Assembly: GCF_040215725.1 (NCBI RefSeq)
Contig: NZ_CP157967.1
Coordinates: forward strand, 620,001-684,000
Reading direction: 5' to 3'
From: Rhizobium sp. ZPR4
Lineage (GTDB): Bacteria; Pseudomonadota; Alphaproteobacteria; Rhizobiales; Rhizobiaceae
Length of the DNA stretch: 64,000 bases
Under the pieces are notes generated by a model. That model ran no database searches. It had not been told where the DNA came from and was given only the letters and a program-made list of their open reading frames with translations. Shown one piece after another: positions 1 through 7,332 of the stretch (positions within the stretch are counted from its first letter, which is position 1; each line of letters opens with the position of its first letter). A program made the translations under genes and the position numbers.

Positions 1-345
1 GAAGCACTCGTCATCACTAAGGCTGTCGTCAATGCCGCCGAGAGGCTGGGCCTGAATGCCCGTATCCTCGCGGCCGTCATCGGCGTGTCGGAGGCGACCG
101 TTTCGCGCATGAAGCGGCAGGATCATCTGCTGGAGCGCGATAGCAAGCCGTTCGAGCTTGCCGTGCTTCTCGTCCGTCTCTTCCGTTCACTCGATGCCAT
201 CGTCGGCGGAGATGAGGCTGTGGCGCGGCAATGGCTCCGCAACGGCAATCTCGCCTTTGGCGTAGCGCCAATCGACAAGATCATCTCGATTTCTGGATTG
301 ACCGATGTCCTTGCCTATCTGGACGCCCGCCGCGCTCTCGTCTGA
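1..345 (+). CDS. Xre/MbcA/ParS-type antitoxin, 5' end missing
   Basis: The reading frame is open from the first base, so the N-terminus lies outside the window; 114 codons are visible. A helix-turn-helix is visible early (LAAVIGVSEATVSRMKR, about visible residues 24-40). The C-terminal half (FRSLDAIVGGDEAVARQWL, then LTDVLAYLDARRALV) matches the toxin-binding domain of the MbcA/ParS/Xre antitoxins (DUF2384). Its last 41 bases overlap the start of the RES-domain gene, which fits a translationally coupled type II toxin-antitoxin pair. Known for the family: the antitoxin binds the RES toxin and represses the shared operon. Autoregulation here is inferred, since the promoter is not in the window. 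Confidence 0.85.
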   Translation, partial: EALVITKAVVNAAERLGLNARILAAVIGVSEATVSRMKRQDHLLERDSKPFELAVLLVRLFRSLDAIVGGDEAVARQWLRNGNLAFGVAPIDKIISISGLTDVLAYLDARRALV

Positions 346-1075
346 GGCAAGGGCCATTTCCGGCCAATATTGGCGGCTGGTGGAATCGCAGCATCAGGTT
401 TCGACGCTGAAGCTTGTCGACACGCTGGAAGAGCAGGCTCTTCTCGAAAGCGTGCTCGAGGAAAGCAAGCCGGTTCTGCCGCCGGAATGCGCCGGGCTCG
501 ATTATCTGCTCGCCACACCCTTCCGGTATGGAGCCATCTATCCCCACGGTTCCCGTTTTCGGCGTGCCGGTCGCACACTTGGTGTTTTCTACGCCTCCGA
601 GAAGGTGGAAACGGCGCTGGCGGAGATGAGCTTCTATCGGCTGCTCTTCTTTCGCGATTCTCCTGACACGCCGCTGCCCGCCAATGCTGCGGAATATACC
701 GCCTTTGCCGCTGCGATTGCGACGAAAGCGGCAATCGATCTGACCGCGCCTCCCTTGGATCGAGATCGGCAGCTATGGACCGATCCTGTCGATTATGAGG
801 CCTGTCAGTCGCTTGCCGAAGCGGCGCGGACCGGCGGTATCGAGGCAATCCTCTATCGCTCCGTCCGGGATCCCCGCGGTGGCAGCAACATCGCGCTGCT
901 CACGGCCAAGGCCTTCTCCGCCCGCGAACCCGCCGAGCGTCAGACCTGGCGCATCCGGCTGTCGCGTGTCGGCGTACAGGCGCTGTGCGAATTCCCCCGG
1001 CGTCGCATCGGCTTCGAAAGACAGGATTTCGACGGTGATCCGCGGCTGTCTGAACCGCAATTCAAAGCAGAATAG
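305..1075 (+). CDS. RES-domain toxin (NAD+-degrading family)
   Basis: A 256-residue protein with the RES domain, named for conserved Arg, Glu and Ser. Candidates visible are the Arg in YWRLVES (near residue 23), the Glu in FYASEKVETALAE (about residues 95-107) and the Ser in RGGSNIALL (near residue 199). Members of the family (for example MbcT) consume NAD+ by hydrolysis or phosphorolysis and stop growth unless the antitoxin is bound. The start overlaps the antitoxin gene by 41 bases. The length is at the long end for RES proteins, with extra residues between the first Arg and the GSRFRRAG region. The 3' end overlaps the convergent MarR gene by 14 bases. The domain looks intact, so the toxin is probably functional. 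Confidence 0.85.
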   Translation: MSLPIWTPAALSSEARAISGQYWRLVESQHQVSTLKLVDTLEEQALLESVLEESKPVLPPECAGLDYLLATPFRYGAIYPHGSRFRRAGRTLGVFYASEKVETALAEMSFYRLLFFRDSPDTPLPANAAEYTAFAAAIATKAAIDLTAPPLDRDRQLWTDPVDYEACQSLAEAARTGGIEAILYRSVRDPRGGSNIALLTAKAFSAREPAERQTWRIRLSRVGVQALCEFPRRRIGFERQDFDGDPRLSEPQFKAE

Positions 1076-1508
1076 CAAGATCGCTGCGTAGGCGGTCGCC
1101 ATTGCCGTCGGGCAATCGCTCTTCAAGGGCCGCATGCGTCGTCTTCCAGATCGGCACGGCGGCGGCGAGCGCTGCCTTGCCTGATGGGGTGAGGCTGAGC
1201 AGGCGGGCACGTCGATCCCTCGGATTAGGCACGATGCTCACCCATCCCCGCCGTTCCAGCGGCTTTAAGGCGGCCGTCAGCGTCGTCTGGTCTATTGCCA
1301 GGAGTGCCGTGACCGATCCCATGGACGCCGGCACCGGCCTGTTGAGCGACATCATCAGGGAGAACTGGCCGTTCGTTAGCCCAAACGGCCGCAATGCCTC
1401 GTCAAAGCGACGGGCAAGCGCGCGCGCCGCGCGTTGAACATGCAGGCATAGGCAGGTATCGCGTACTAACAGCGTGGTTTCAAAGGGGATTTCGACTGCG
1501 TTTGACAT
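1062..1508 (-). CDS. MarR-family transcriptional regulator
   Basis: A 148-residue winged-helix protein. The recognition region is LLAIDQTTLTAALKPLERRGW (its first residues lie near position 68), followed by the wing NPRDRRARLLSLTPSGKAAL, the usual MarR signature. No Cys pair of the OhrR type is evident in the sensing region, although C20 and C22 near the N-terminus could be redox-active. The gene is divergent from the DUF899 gene at 1580 and a 12-bp palindrome lies between them, so it probably represses itself and that gene. The ATG at 1508 is the only start that keeps the full N-terminal helix. Confidence 0.88.
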   Translation of the reverse strand: MSNAVEIPFETTLLVRDTCLCLHVQRAARALARRFDEALRPFGLTNGQFSLMMSLNRPVPASMGSVTALLAIDQTTLTAALKPLERRGWVSIVPNPRDRRARLLSLTPSGKAALAAAVPIWKTTHAALEERLPDGNGDRLRSDLAILL

Positions 1509-1519
1509 GATTCATTAAT

Positions 1520-1531
1520 ATTGATATCAAT
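1520..1531. promoter_or_regulatory. Palindromic operator candidate between MarR gene and DUF899 gene
   Basis: A perfect 12-bp palindrome, ATTGATATCAAT, lies 12 bases upstream of the MarR start and about 50 bases upstream of the DUF899 start. MarR dimers commonly bind AT-rich palindromes of this size in divergent promoters. The assignment is inference from position and symmetry. Confidence 0.5.
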
Positions 1532-1579
1532 GCATTTGTCAAGATTTGGGACTGAAAACGCCAGAGGAGGGCGCGGACA

Positions 1580-2305
1580 ATGAACCAGGTCGTTTCCAGG
1601 GAAGTGTGGCTCGAGGCCCGCCGTCAACTGCTCGCCAGGGAGAAGGAGGCCACGCATCTTCGCGATCGCGTCAATGCGGAACGCTTGGCCTTGCCCTGGG
1701 TAAAGGTCGATAAGGACTATGTTTTCGACACGCCAGCTGGCAGCAAGACGCTCGCCGATCTCTTCGACGACCGCAGCCAGCTGATTGTCTATCATTTCAT
1801 GCTCGGCCCGGATTGGGATGCTGGCTGCACCGGCTGCTCCTTCCTTGCGGATCATTTCGATGGAGCGCTTCCGCATCTCAATCACCACGATGTCACGCTG
1901 GTCGCTGTGTCCCGCGCGCCGCTGGAGAAGGTGGAAGCCTATAAGAAACGCATGGGCTGGGGTTTTCCCTGGGTGTCGTCCTTCGCCAACGATTTCAACT
2001 TCGACTACCATGTCTCCTTCTCGAAGGAGGAGCTCGCCGGGGAAAAGGTCTTTTACAATTTCACGCCCATGGATGCGGCCGAGGGATTCGATGAGCTGCC
2101 GGGCCTCAGCGCCTTCTATAAGGACGAGGCCGGCAATGTCTTCCACACCTATTCAAGCTATGCCCGCGGCCCCGAGGAATTGATCGGCACGCTGATGATC
2201 CTCGACCGGGCGCCAAAGGGCCGCAACGAAGACAGCACGATGAACTTCGTTCGCCGCCATGACGAATATGAGGATGCGCCAAAGGCACAGTCCTGCTGCC
2301 ATTGA
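1580..2305 (+). CDS. DUF899 thioredoxin-fold family protein
   Basis: A 241-residue protein of the DUF899 family, a thioredoxin-like group of unknown substrate that is common in rhizobia and actinobacteria. The first third carries VSREVWLEARRQLLAREKE and the family-typical LPWVKVDKDYVF. The motif GPDWDAGCTGCSFLADH (near residues 75-91) contains a CXXC pair in the position of a thioredoxin active site. A second Cys pair ends the protein (QSCCH). A clear ribosome site (GAGGAGGG) precedes the ATG. Divergent placement from a MarR regulator suggests control by a small molecule or oxidant. The actual reaction is not known to me. Confidence 0.85.
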   Translation: MNQVVSREVWLEARRQLLAREKEATHLRDRVNAERLALPWVKVDKDYVFDTPAGSKTLADLFDDRSQLIVYHFMLGPDWDAGCTGCSFLADHFDGALPHLNHHDVTLVAVSRAPLEKVEAYKKRMGWGFPWVSSFANDFNFDYHVSFSKEELAGEKVFYNFTPMDAAEGFDELPGLSAFYKDEAGNVFHTYSSYARGPEELIGTLMILDRAPKGRNEDSTMNFVRRHDEYEDAPKAQSCCH

Positions 2306-2522
2306 CGCATATCAAGGCGGCGGAATTCGCCATGTGGGGAACAGCGGGCGGAATTTCGCGTTTTGTGTCTAGGCGAGCTGTCGCTTGCCTGCCGGGGACG
2401 GATGGGCCAGGCGATCGACCATCGTTTGGCCGTCATTTTCATCGGCCATGATGTGCCTGCGCCGACATCCGGCTCAGGAGGAGACGGATGACCGCAACAA
2501 CCACAATAGGGAGAGCGATGCT

Positions 2523-3299
2523 ATGGCTGAGAAGGGATATTTTGTCTGGTACGAGCTGATGACCACGGATATGAAGGCGGCCGAAGCTTTCTACACCAAG
2601 GTCGTCGGCTGGGATGCGGCGGATGCCGGCATGCCCGAAGTCGGCATGGATTACACGCTCTTCAGCGCCGGGGCAGGCCCCGTTGCCGGTTTGATGATCT
2701 TGCCTGAGGAAGCAAAGGCCATGGGCACGCCGCCCTGCTGGACCGGCTATATCGGCGTTCCCAATGTCGATGAAGCAACCAAGGCGGTTGTCGGCAAGGG
2801 CGGCAAGACCTATCGCGAGCCCATGGATATTCCAGGCGTCGGCAGGTTCTCCGTCGTCTCTGATCCTTATGGCGCTGCCTTCTGTCTGTTCACGCCGCTG
2901 CCTGGCCAGGATTGGGAGCCTGCGGCTCCCGCAACACCAGGCTATTTCGGCTGGCATGAGCTTTATTCCAACGACGGCCCGAAGGCCTTCGATTTCTACA
3001 GTGAGATGTTCGGCTGGGAGCTGAGCTCCGATTTCGACATGGGGCCGATGGGCAAGTACAAGATCTTCAAGATCGGCGATCGCGACTTCGGCGGCATCAT
3101 GACCAAGCCGGCGGAAATGCCGATGGCGGCCTGGAACTTCTACATCAACGTTCCGGCAATCGACGCGGCGATTGCCCGCATCAACGAAGGTGGCGGCAGG
3201 ATCGTCAACGGCCCGATGGAAGTCCCCGGCGGCAGCTGGATCGTCCAGGCCACCGACCCGCAGGGGGCATTCTTCTCGCTGGTTGCGCCGGTGCGCTGA
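2523..3299 (+). CDS. Two-domain VOC (glyoxalase/bleomycin-resistance fold) protein
   Basis: A 258-residue protein of two tandem VOC modules (about residues 1-125 and 132-256). Each begins with a similar strand (GYFVWYELMTTDMKAAEAFYTKVVGW and YFGWHELYSNDGPKAFDFYSEMFGW, cited here only as landmarks of the two modules) and ends with DPYGAAFCLF or DPQGAFFSLV. The family includes Actinomycete CFP30B-like hydroxylase homologues, whose substrates are mostly unknown. The ATG at 2523 is chosen because GGGAGAG precedes it and it matches the family N-terminus; an in-frame extension upstream has no family resemblance. It stands alone between the DUF899 gene and an intergenic repeat. Confidence 0.85.
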   Translation: MAEKGYFVWYELMTTDMKAAEAFYTKVVGWDAADAGMPEVGMDYTLFSAGAGPVAGLMILPEEAKAMGTPPCWTGYIGVPNVDEATKAVVGKGGKTYREPMDIPGVGRFSVVSDPYGAAFCLFTPLPGQDWEPAAPATPGYFGWHELYSNDGPKAFDFYSEMFGWELSSDFDMGPMGKYKIFKIGDRDFGGIMTKPAEMPMAAWNFYINVPAIDAAIARINEGGGRIVNGPMEVPGGSWIVQATDPQGAFFSLVAPVR

Positions 3300-3302
3300 T
3301 TT

Positions 3303-3445
3303 TTACCCTCCCCTTGAGGGGAATAACACCTCCCCCTTGAGGGGGAGGTCGCCGCAAAGCGGCGGGCGGGGGTGACATTCCGAGATTTTGAGAAATCACC
3401 CCACCCCGGAGCTTCGCTCCGACCCTCCCCCTCAAGGGGAGGGTG
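3303..3445. repeat. Intergenic mosaic of GC-rich palindromes
   Basis: The gap between convergent genes is filled by palindromes: a CCTCCCCTTGAGGGG unit at about 3308-3321, CCTCCCCCTTGAGGGGGAGG at 3329-3348, GCCGCAAAGCGGC at 3351-3363, a short GGAGCTTCGCTCC hairpin near 3409, and CCCTCCCCCTCAAGGGGAGGG ending near 3445. Elements with C-rich/G-rich arms around CTTGAG or CTCAAG are widely repeated between genes in Rhizobiaceae. It may also act as a bidirectional terminator. The boundaries are approximate. Confidence 0.75.
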
Positions 3446-3450
3446 GTTTT

Positions 3451-4962
3451 CTACCTCTTCAGACTGCCGAGGATGCCACGGACAATCGCGCGCCCGACCT
3501 GCGTCGCCACCGTGCGCGCCATGCTTTTCATCGTTGCTTCGAGAATCGTTTCGCGCTGATAGCCCGAACGGCGGCCGGTGGGTTTGCTGCTGTCGCCACC
3601 GAAGCCGGGCAGCGTCCAACCGTCGCCGGCACTTTCGTTTTGCGGTGCGGCTGCCTTGCGTGCCCGCTCTGTCAGGATTTCGTAGGCGGATTCACGGTCG
3701 ATCGTCTGGTCGTAGACACCGGCAACCGGGCTGCCATTGATGATGGCCCGGCGCTCGTTATCCGTGACCGGACCGATGCGGCCTGATGGCGGGCGGATCA
3801 GCGTCCGCTCGACGATGGAAGGCGCACCCTTGCCTTCGAGCATCGACACCAGCGCCTCGCCGGTGCCGAGCGTCGTGATGACTTCAGCGCAATCGAAAGC
3901 GGGATTGGGGCGGAAGGTCGAGGCCGCCGTCTGTACGGCCTTCTGCTCGCGCGGCGTATAGGCGCGCAGCGCGTGCTGCACGCGGTTACCGAGCTGGGCC
4001 AGCACCGTTTCCGGCACGTCGAGCGGGTTCTGCGTGACGAAATAAACGCCGACGCCCTTGGAGCGGATGAGGCGCACCACCTGTTCGACGCGCTCGATCA
4101 GCACCTTCGGCGCATCGTTGAAGAGCAGGTGCGCTTCATCGAAGAAGAAGACCAGCTTCGGCTTGTCCGGATCACCGACTTCGGGCAGTTCCTCGAACAG
4201 CTCGGAGAGCAGCCACAAAAGGAAGGTGGCGTAGAGGCGCGGGTTCATCATCAGCTTGTCGGCGGCAAGCACCGAAACCTGGCCATAACCGTCATTGCTG
4301 ACCCGCATGATGTCGGAGATTTTCAGCGCCGGCTCGCCAAAGAAGTTTTCCGCACCCTGCTGCTCCAGCACAAGCATTGCGCGCTGGATCGAGCCGACGG
4401 AGGATTTCGAGATCAGGCCGTATTTGCTGGAAAGTTCGCTGGCATTTTCGCCCATATAGTTCAGCAACGCCTGCAGATCCTTGAGGTCGAGCAGCGCCAG
4501 GCCGTTTTCATCGGCGATCTTGAAGGCGATATTGAGTACGCCCTCCTGCGCCTCGGACGCATCCATCAAGCGTGCCAGCAGCAGCGGCCCCATCTCGGCG
4601 ATGGTGGTGCGCACGCGATGGCCTTTTTCGCCATAGAGATCCCAGAAGATGACCGGGAACTGATCGAACTCATAGGGCGAGAGGCCGATTTCCTCGGCGC
4701 GCTTGAGCAGAAAATCCTTCGGCTCTCCTTTCACGGCGATGCCGGAGAGATCGCCCTTGATATCCGCGCAGAAGACGGGCACGCCGGCCTTGGAAAATCC
4801 CTCCGCCAGCACCTGCAGCGTCACCGTCTTGCCGGTGCCGGTCGCTCCGGTGACGAGGCCGTGACGGTTGCCGAATTTCAGCGTCAGGAACTCGTCCTTG
4901 TTGATGCTTTCATCCGGATTGCGGCTCGCGCCGACGAAAATCTGTCCATCCTGCTGCGGCAT
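3451..4962 (-). CDS. HerA-like ATPase, DUF853 (YjgR) family
   Basis: A 503-residue P-loop ATPase of the DUF853 group, the HerA/VirB4-like branch also called YjgR. The Walker A is GATGTGKTVT near residue 36 and the Walker B is KLVFFFDEAHLLF near residue 225. GYGQVSVLAADKL and YTPREQKAVQTAA are further family landmarks, and the C-terminus is basic (RAIVRGILGSLKR). HerA proteins pump DNA, but the role of this branch is unsettled. The ATG at 4962 is preceded by GGGAG. The frame stays open for 53 more codons upstream, but that stretch is a translated intergenic repeat and was excluded. Confidence 0.9.
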   Translation of the reverse strand: MPQQDGQIFVGASRNPDESINKDEFLTLKFGNRHGLVTGATGTGKTVTLQVLAEGFSKAGVPVFCADIKGDLSGIAVKGEPKDFLLKRAEEIGLSPYEFDQFPVIFWDLYGEKGHRVRTTIAEMGPLLLARLMDASEAQEGVLNIAFKIADENGLALLDLKDLQALLNYMGENASELSSKYGLISKSSVGSIQRAMLVLEQQGAENFFGEPALKISDIMRVSNDGYGQVSVLAADKLMMNPRLYATFLLWLLSELFEELPEVGDPDKPKLVFFFDEAHLLFNDAPKVLIERVEQVVRLIRSKGVGVYFVTQNPLDVPETVLAQLGNRVQHALRAYTPREQKAVQTAASTFRPNPAFDCAEVITTLGTGEALVSMLEGKGAPSIVERTLIRPPSGRIGPVTDNERRAIINGSPVAGVYDQTIDRESAYEILTERARKAAAPQNESAGDGWTLPGFGGDSSKPTGRRSGYQRETILEATMKSMARTVATQVGRAIVRGILGSLKR

Positions 4963-4977
4963 GGTGTCGTCTCCCTT

Positions 4978-5076
4978 AGAGCACTTCCAGCAAAAGTGCG
5001 AAGCGGTTTTGCGTCCGGAATGCGTAAAAACAAAAAGATAGAGCGTTTTCGCGATTCGAGGAAAAACGGAAATGCT
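4978..5076. repeat. Dispersed palindromic repeat, family 1, copy 1
   Basis: This copy carries the family-1 core: AGAGCACTTCCAGCAAAAGTGC, then AGCGGTTTTGCGTCCGGAAT (18-20 base segments cited as landmarks), then GCGTAAAAACAAAAAGATAGAGCG. Other copies of the core lie near 12.9, 18.0, 25.2, 27.8 and 40.2 kb. All lie in or just beside intergenic gaps. This is a known class of rhizobial intergenic element. Confidence 0.8.
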
Positions 5077-5077
5077 C

Positions 5078-5125
5078 GAGCATGATGCCGAAAAGTGTCC
5101 CCGGTTTTCGGACGACATCATGCTC
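5078..5125. repeat. Dispersed palindromic repeat, family 2
   Basis: The ends are 10-bp inverted repeats, GAGCATGATG and CATCATGCTC, with inner arms CCGAAAA and TTTTCGG. It directly follows the family-1 copy, giving a composite element. Elements with GAGCATGAT...ATCATGCTC ends are frequent in Rhizobium and Mesorhizobium genomes. Confidence 0.75.
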
Positions 5126-5138
5126 TACCTATTTGATT

Positions 5139-5189
5139 CTAGTACCGGATGATTTTGGATCGATTCGATCCAAAATCATCCGGTACTAG
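5139..5189. repeat. 51-bp perfect palindrome
   Basis: Two 25-base arms (5139-5163 and 5165-5189) are exact reverse complements around one central base; the left arm begins CTAGTACCGGATGATTTTGG. The arms could extrude as a cruciform or fold as an almost loopless RNA hairpin. It closes the composite repeat block upstream of the HerA-like gene, about 200 bases before the next gene. Confidence 0.85.
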
Positions 5190-5358
5190 GGCGGCGGCAC
5201 AACAGCTTTTAAGGGCTGCCAGGGCCATTCATCGATTTGTCCTGACACTGTTATAAGAACTCGCATGAAGAGGGACAACCATTCGCGTCAAGGTTCCGCT
5301 TCTGGTAGAATGTTGGCCTCCGGCGCGGCTTGTGTCGGTTGCTTCATTCAGTTACGTT

Positions 5359-5370
5359 GACGTTAACGTC
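5359..5370. promoter_or_regulatory. Palindrome GACGTTAACGTC upstream of the 5391 gene
   Basis: A perfect 12-bp palindrome lies 20 bases upstream of the GTG start at 5391 and is flanked by TTACG on the left and GTAA on the right. It is well placed to be an operator or part of the promoter. No adjacent regulator gene points to the binding protein. Confidence 0.4.
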
Positions 5371-5390
5371 GTAAAAGGCAGGAGGCCACA

Positions 5391-5783
5391 GTGAACGAAG
5401 TTATTGATCAGATCGCGACCAAAGCCGGCATCGCTCCCGACCTCGCGGAGAAGGCCGTCGGCATGATTCTCAGCTTCCTGCAGCGTGAGGCCCCGGATGG
5501 CCCCGTCACCAAGATGATCGAATCCTTTCCCGGCGCTACCGATCTTGTCGCCCAGTATGGCGGTGACCAGGCAGGCGGCGGCCTCCTCGGCGGCCTGCTG
5601 AGCGCAGTCGGCGCCGGCGGCGGTATCATGGGCCTCGGCCAGCAGCTGATGAGCAGCGGCCTCAGCATGGGCGATATTTCTTCGCTGGCTAAGGAAACCG
5701 TCGCAACCGCCCGCCAATACGCCGGCAACGACGTCGTGGACGAGGTGGTGAATTCCGTTCCGGGCCTGAGCCAGTTCATCTAA
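5391..5783 (+). CDS. Small glycine-rich helical protein, DUF2267/DUF2780-like
   Basis: A 130-residue protein with an N-terminal helical part (VIDQIATKAGIAPDLAEKAV), a glycine-rich middle (GGGLLGGLLSAVGAGGG, about residues 61-78) and a C-terminal helix ending VPGLSQFI. This layout is shared by small conserved proteins assigned to DUF2267 or DUF2780 in proteobacteria, whose function is unknown. There is no signal peptide. The GTG start at 5391 is supported by GGAGG eight bases before it. The gene is monocistronic, with a palindrome just upstream. Confidence 0.75.
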   Translation: MNEVIDQIATKAGIAPDLAEKAVGMILSFLQREAPDGPVTKMIESFPGATDLVAQYGGDQAGGGLLGGLLSAVGAGGGIMGLGQQLMSSGLSMGDISSLAKETVATARQYAGNDVVDEVVNSVPGLSQFI

Positions 5784-5897
5784 GCTGCAAAAGCGCGCTC
5801 TTGGTGACGAGGCAAGCGATTGGCCAATACGCATCGGTTCATTCGTCGAATTCGCGGATGTGCTCGGTAGTATAGGCATTGATTACTTCGATTTCCC

Positions 5898-5922
5898 GGC
5901 CTTCGCCCCTTGGGCGAGGGCC
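5898..5922. terminator. Hairpin between the 5391 and 5946 genes
   Basis: An 11-bp stem (GGCCTTCGCCC with GGGCGAGGGCC, one G-U pair) with a CTT loop is followed by GTCGCTTTTG. It could terminate the 5391 gene. Because the next ribosome site follows within 10 bases, it could also modulate translation of the phosphoesterase. Confidence 0.5.
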
Positions 5923-5945
5923 GTCGCTTTTGAGGAGGCCGCTTC

Positions 5946-7301
5946 GTGTCCGACTGCCCCATCCCGGCCCTTATGCCAAGCAGGTCCGGTCACCAATTCG
6001 CTCTCTATGGCGATTCCTGTTCCGGCATTCCCGGCGCACTGCATGAAAGGACCTTTGCCAGCGTCAATCAGATCCTGCGCAGGCTCGATCCGCCGCCTGA
6101 ATTCATTCTGTTTCCGGGTGATGAGATTATCGGGCTGACGGCTGATCCGGACGCGCTGCGGGCGCAATGGCGGCATTGGCTCGATCATGAGATGGCGTGG
6201 CTGGATCGCCAGAAAACGCCGCTTTGGCACACGACCGGCAACCACACGACCTACGACGAAATGAGCGAACGGGTTTTCCGGGAAGTGCTTCGCCCGCCGG
6301 AGAATGGGCCACCGGGGCAGGAGGGATTATCCTACTGGGTTCGTCGCGACGATCTGCTGCTGGTCTTCGTCCATACGTTGTGGACAGGGCTCGGCGGTGA
6401 AGGGCATGTCGAAACGGAATGGTTGGAAGCAACGCTGAGGGCGCATTCCGATGCCAGGTATAAGATCGTGCTGGGTCATCACCCAGTTTTCCCCGTAAAC
6501 GGCTATTCGGGCACATACCAACGGGAGATCGGTCACGAATACGCAAAGCCGTTCTGGGATATTCTCGTGGATGCCGATGTCCTGGCTTATGTCTGCAGCC
6601 ACATGCTTGTTTTCGACGTTCAGGTTCATTGTGGTGTCCTGCAGCTTTGTACGGCGGGAGCGGGTACCGCTCACCGGATGCCGGAAGGTGTCGAGTATCT
6701 GCATTGCATCCAGGCTGCGCTGGATGCGCAGGGTTTACGCTATCAGGTGCTGGATACCGATGGCGTGGTCCGCGAACGCTTGCAATGGCCGTTCAAAGCC
6801 GCCGAAACCTGGCAGGATCTGTCACCAGGATGGAATGAAGCGAACTTTGGCGGTCTCAAGGGCGACAACCATATCGTTCATCTCAGAATATCAGGGGATA
6901 TGACGAACGAGGCTCATTCGCCTGCGCAAACTTTGTTTTCCGCCTTCGATACTCGAGGTCTTGCTCCGATATGGCTTGGTTTGCGTGGCCCGCGGCAGAC
7001 GCTTACTTTGGTCCTCGGCCGCGATCCTGGCCGTAGTCCGCATTATTGGTTCGGGCCTGATTTCGCTCCCGGTCGCCCATTGGATATTGAAATTGCTCTA
7101 CACGCCGGCATGGGGCCTGGCGGCATGCTCTACCGCAGGTCGACCGACCGCGGATGGAACTCGCTCAAGGCTGCGTCAGCAACCGGTCTCGAGCACACTG
7201 TCTGGCCAGAGCGATTGAGCGTGGGACATGGTCAAGGCGGCACGATGGACCGCCCCTTTATGGGCAAGGATCTGGCCGTTCAGCTTGCGGTGTCAGCATG
7301 A
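5946..7301 (+). CDS. Calcineurin-like metallophosphoesterase with C-terminal extension
   Basis: A 451-residue protein. The metal-binding blocks of the metallophosphoesterase fold are recognisable in order: YGDSCSG near residue 20, FPGDEI near 56, TGNHTTYDE near 96, LGHHPVF near 178 and CSHM near 218. The first block lacks the usual DxH, so the fit is to a divergent branch. The last 170 residues, including a GLRGPRQTLTLVLGRD strand, form a separate beta-rich domain I do not recognise. There is no signal peptide. The GTG start is chosen because GAGGAGG lies eight bases upstream; an ATG nine codons later has no such site. Confidence 0.72.
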   Translation: MSDCPIPALMPSRSGHQFALYGDSCSGIPGALHERTFASVNQILRRLDPPPEFILFPGDEIIGLTADPDALRAQWRHWLDHEMAWLDRQKTPLWHTTGNHTTYDEMSERVFREVLRPPENGPPGQEGLSYWVRRDDLLLVFVHTLWTGLGGEGHVETEWLEATLRAHSDARYKIVLGHHPVFPVNGYSGTYQREIGHEYAKPFWDILVDADVLAYVCSHMLVFDVQVHCGVLQLCTAGAGTAHRMPEGVEYLHCIQAALDAQGLRYQVLDTDGVVRERLQWPFKAAETWQDLSPGWNEANFGGLKGDNHIVHLRISGDMTNEAHSPAQTLFSAFDTRGLAPIWLGLRGPRQTLTLVLGRDPGRSPHYWFGPDFAPGRPLDIEIALHAGMGPGGMLYRRSTDRGWNSLKAASATGLEHTVWPERLSVGHGQGGTMDRPFMGKDLAVQLAVSA

Positions 7302-7332
7302 CCACCTTCACCGCAGCTGTCGGCTTTCAAAC

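Noticed and set aside
4963..5121. N-terminal extension of the HerA-like protein
   Set aside because: The extra 53 codons are the translated intergenic repeat; the ATG at 4962 has a ribosome site and fits the family.
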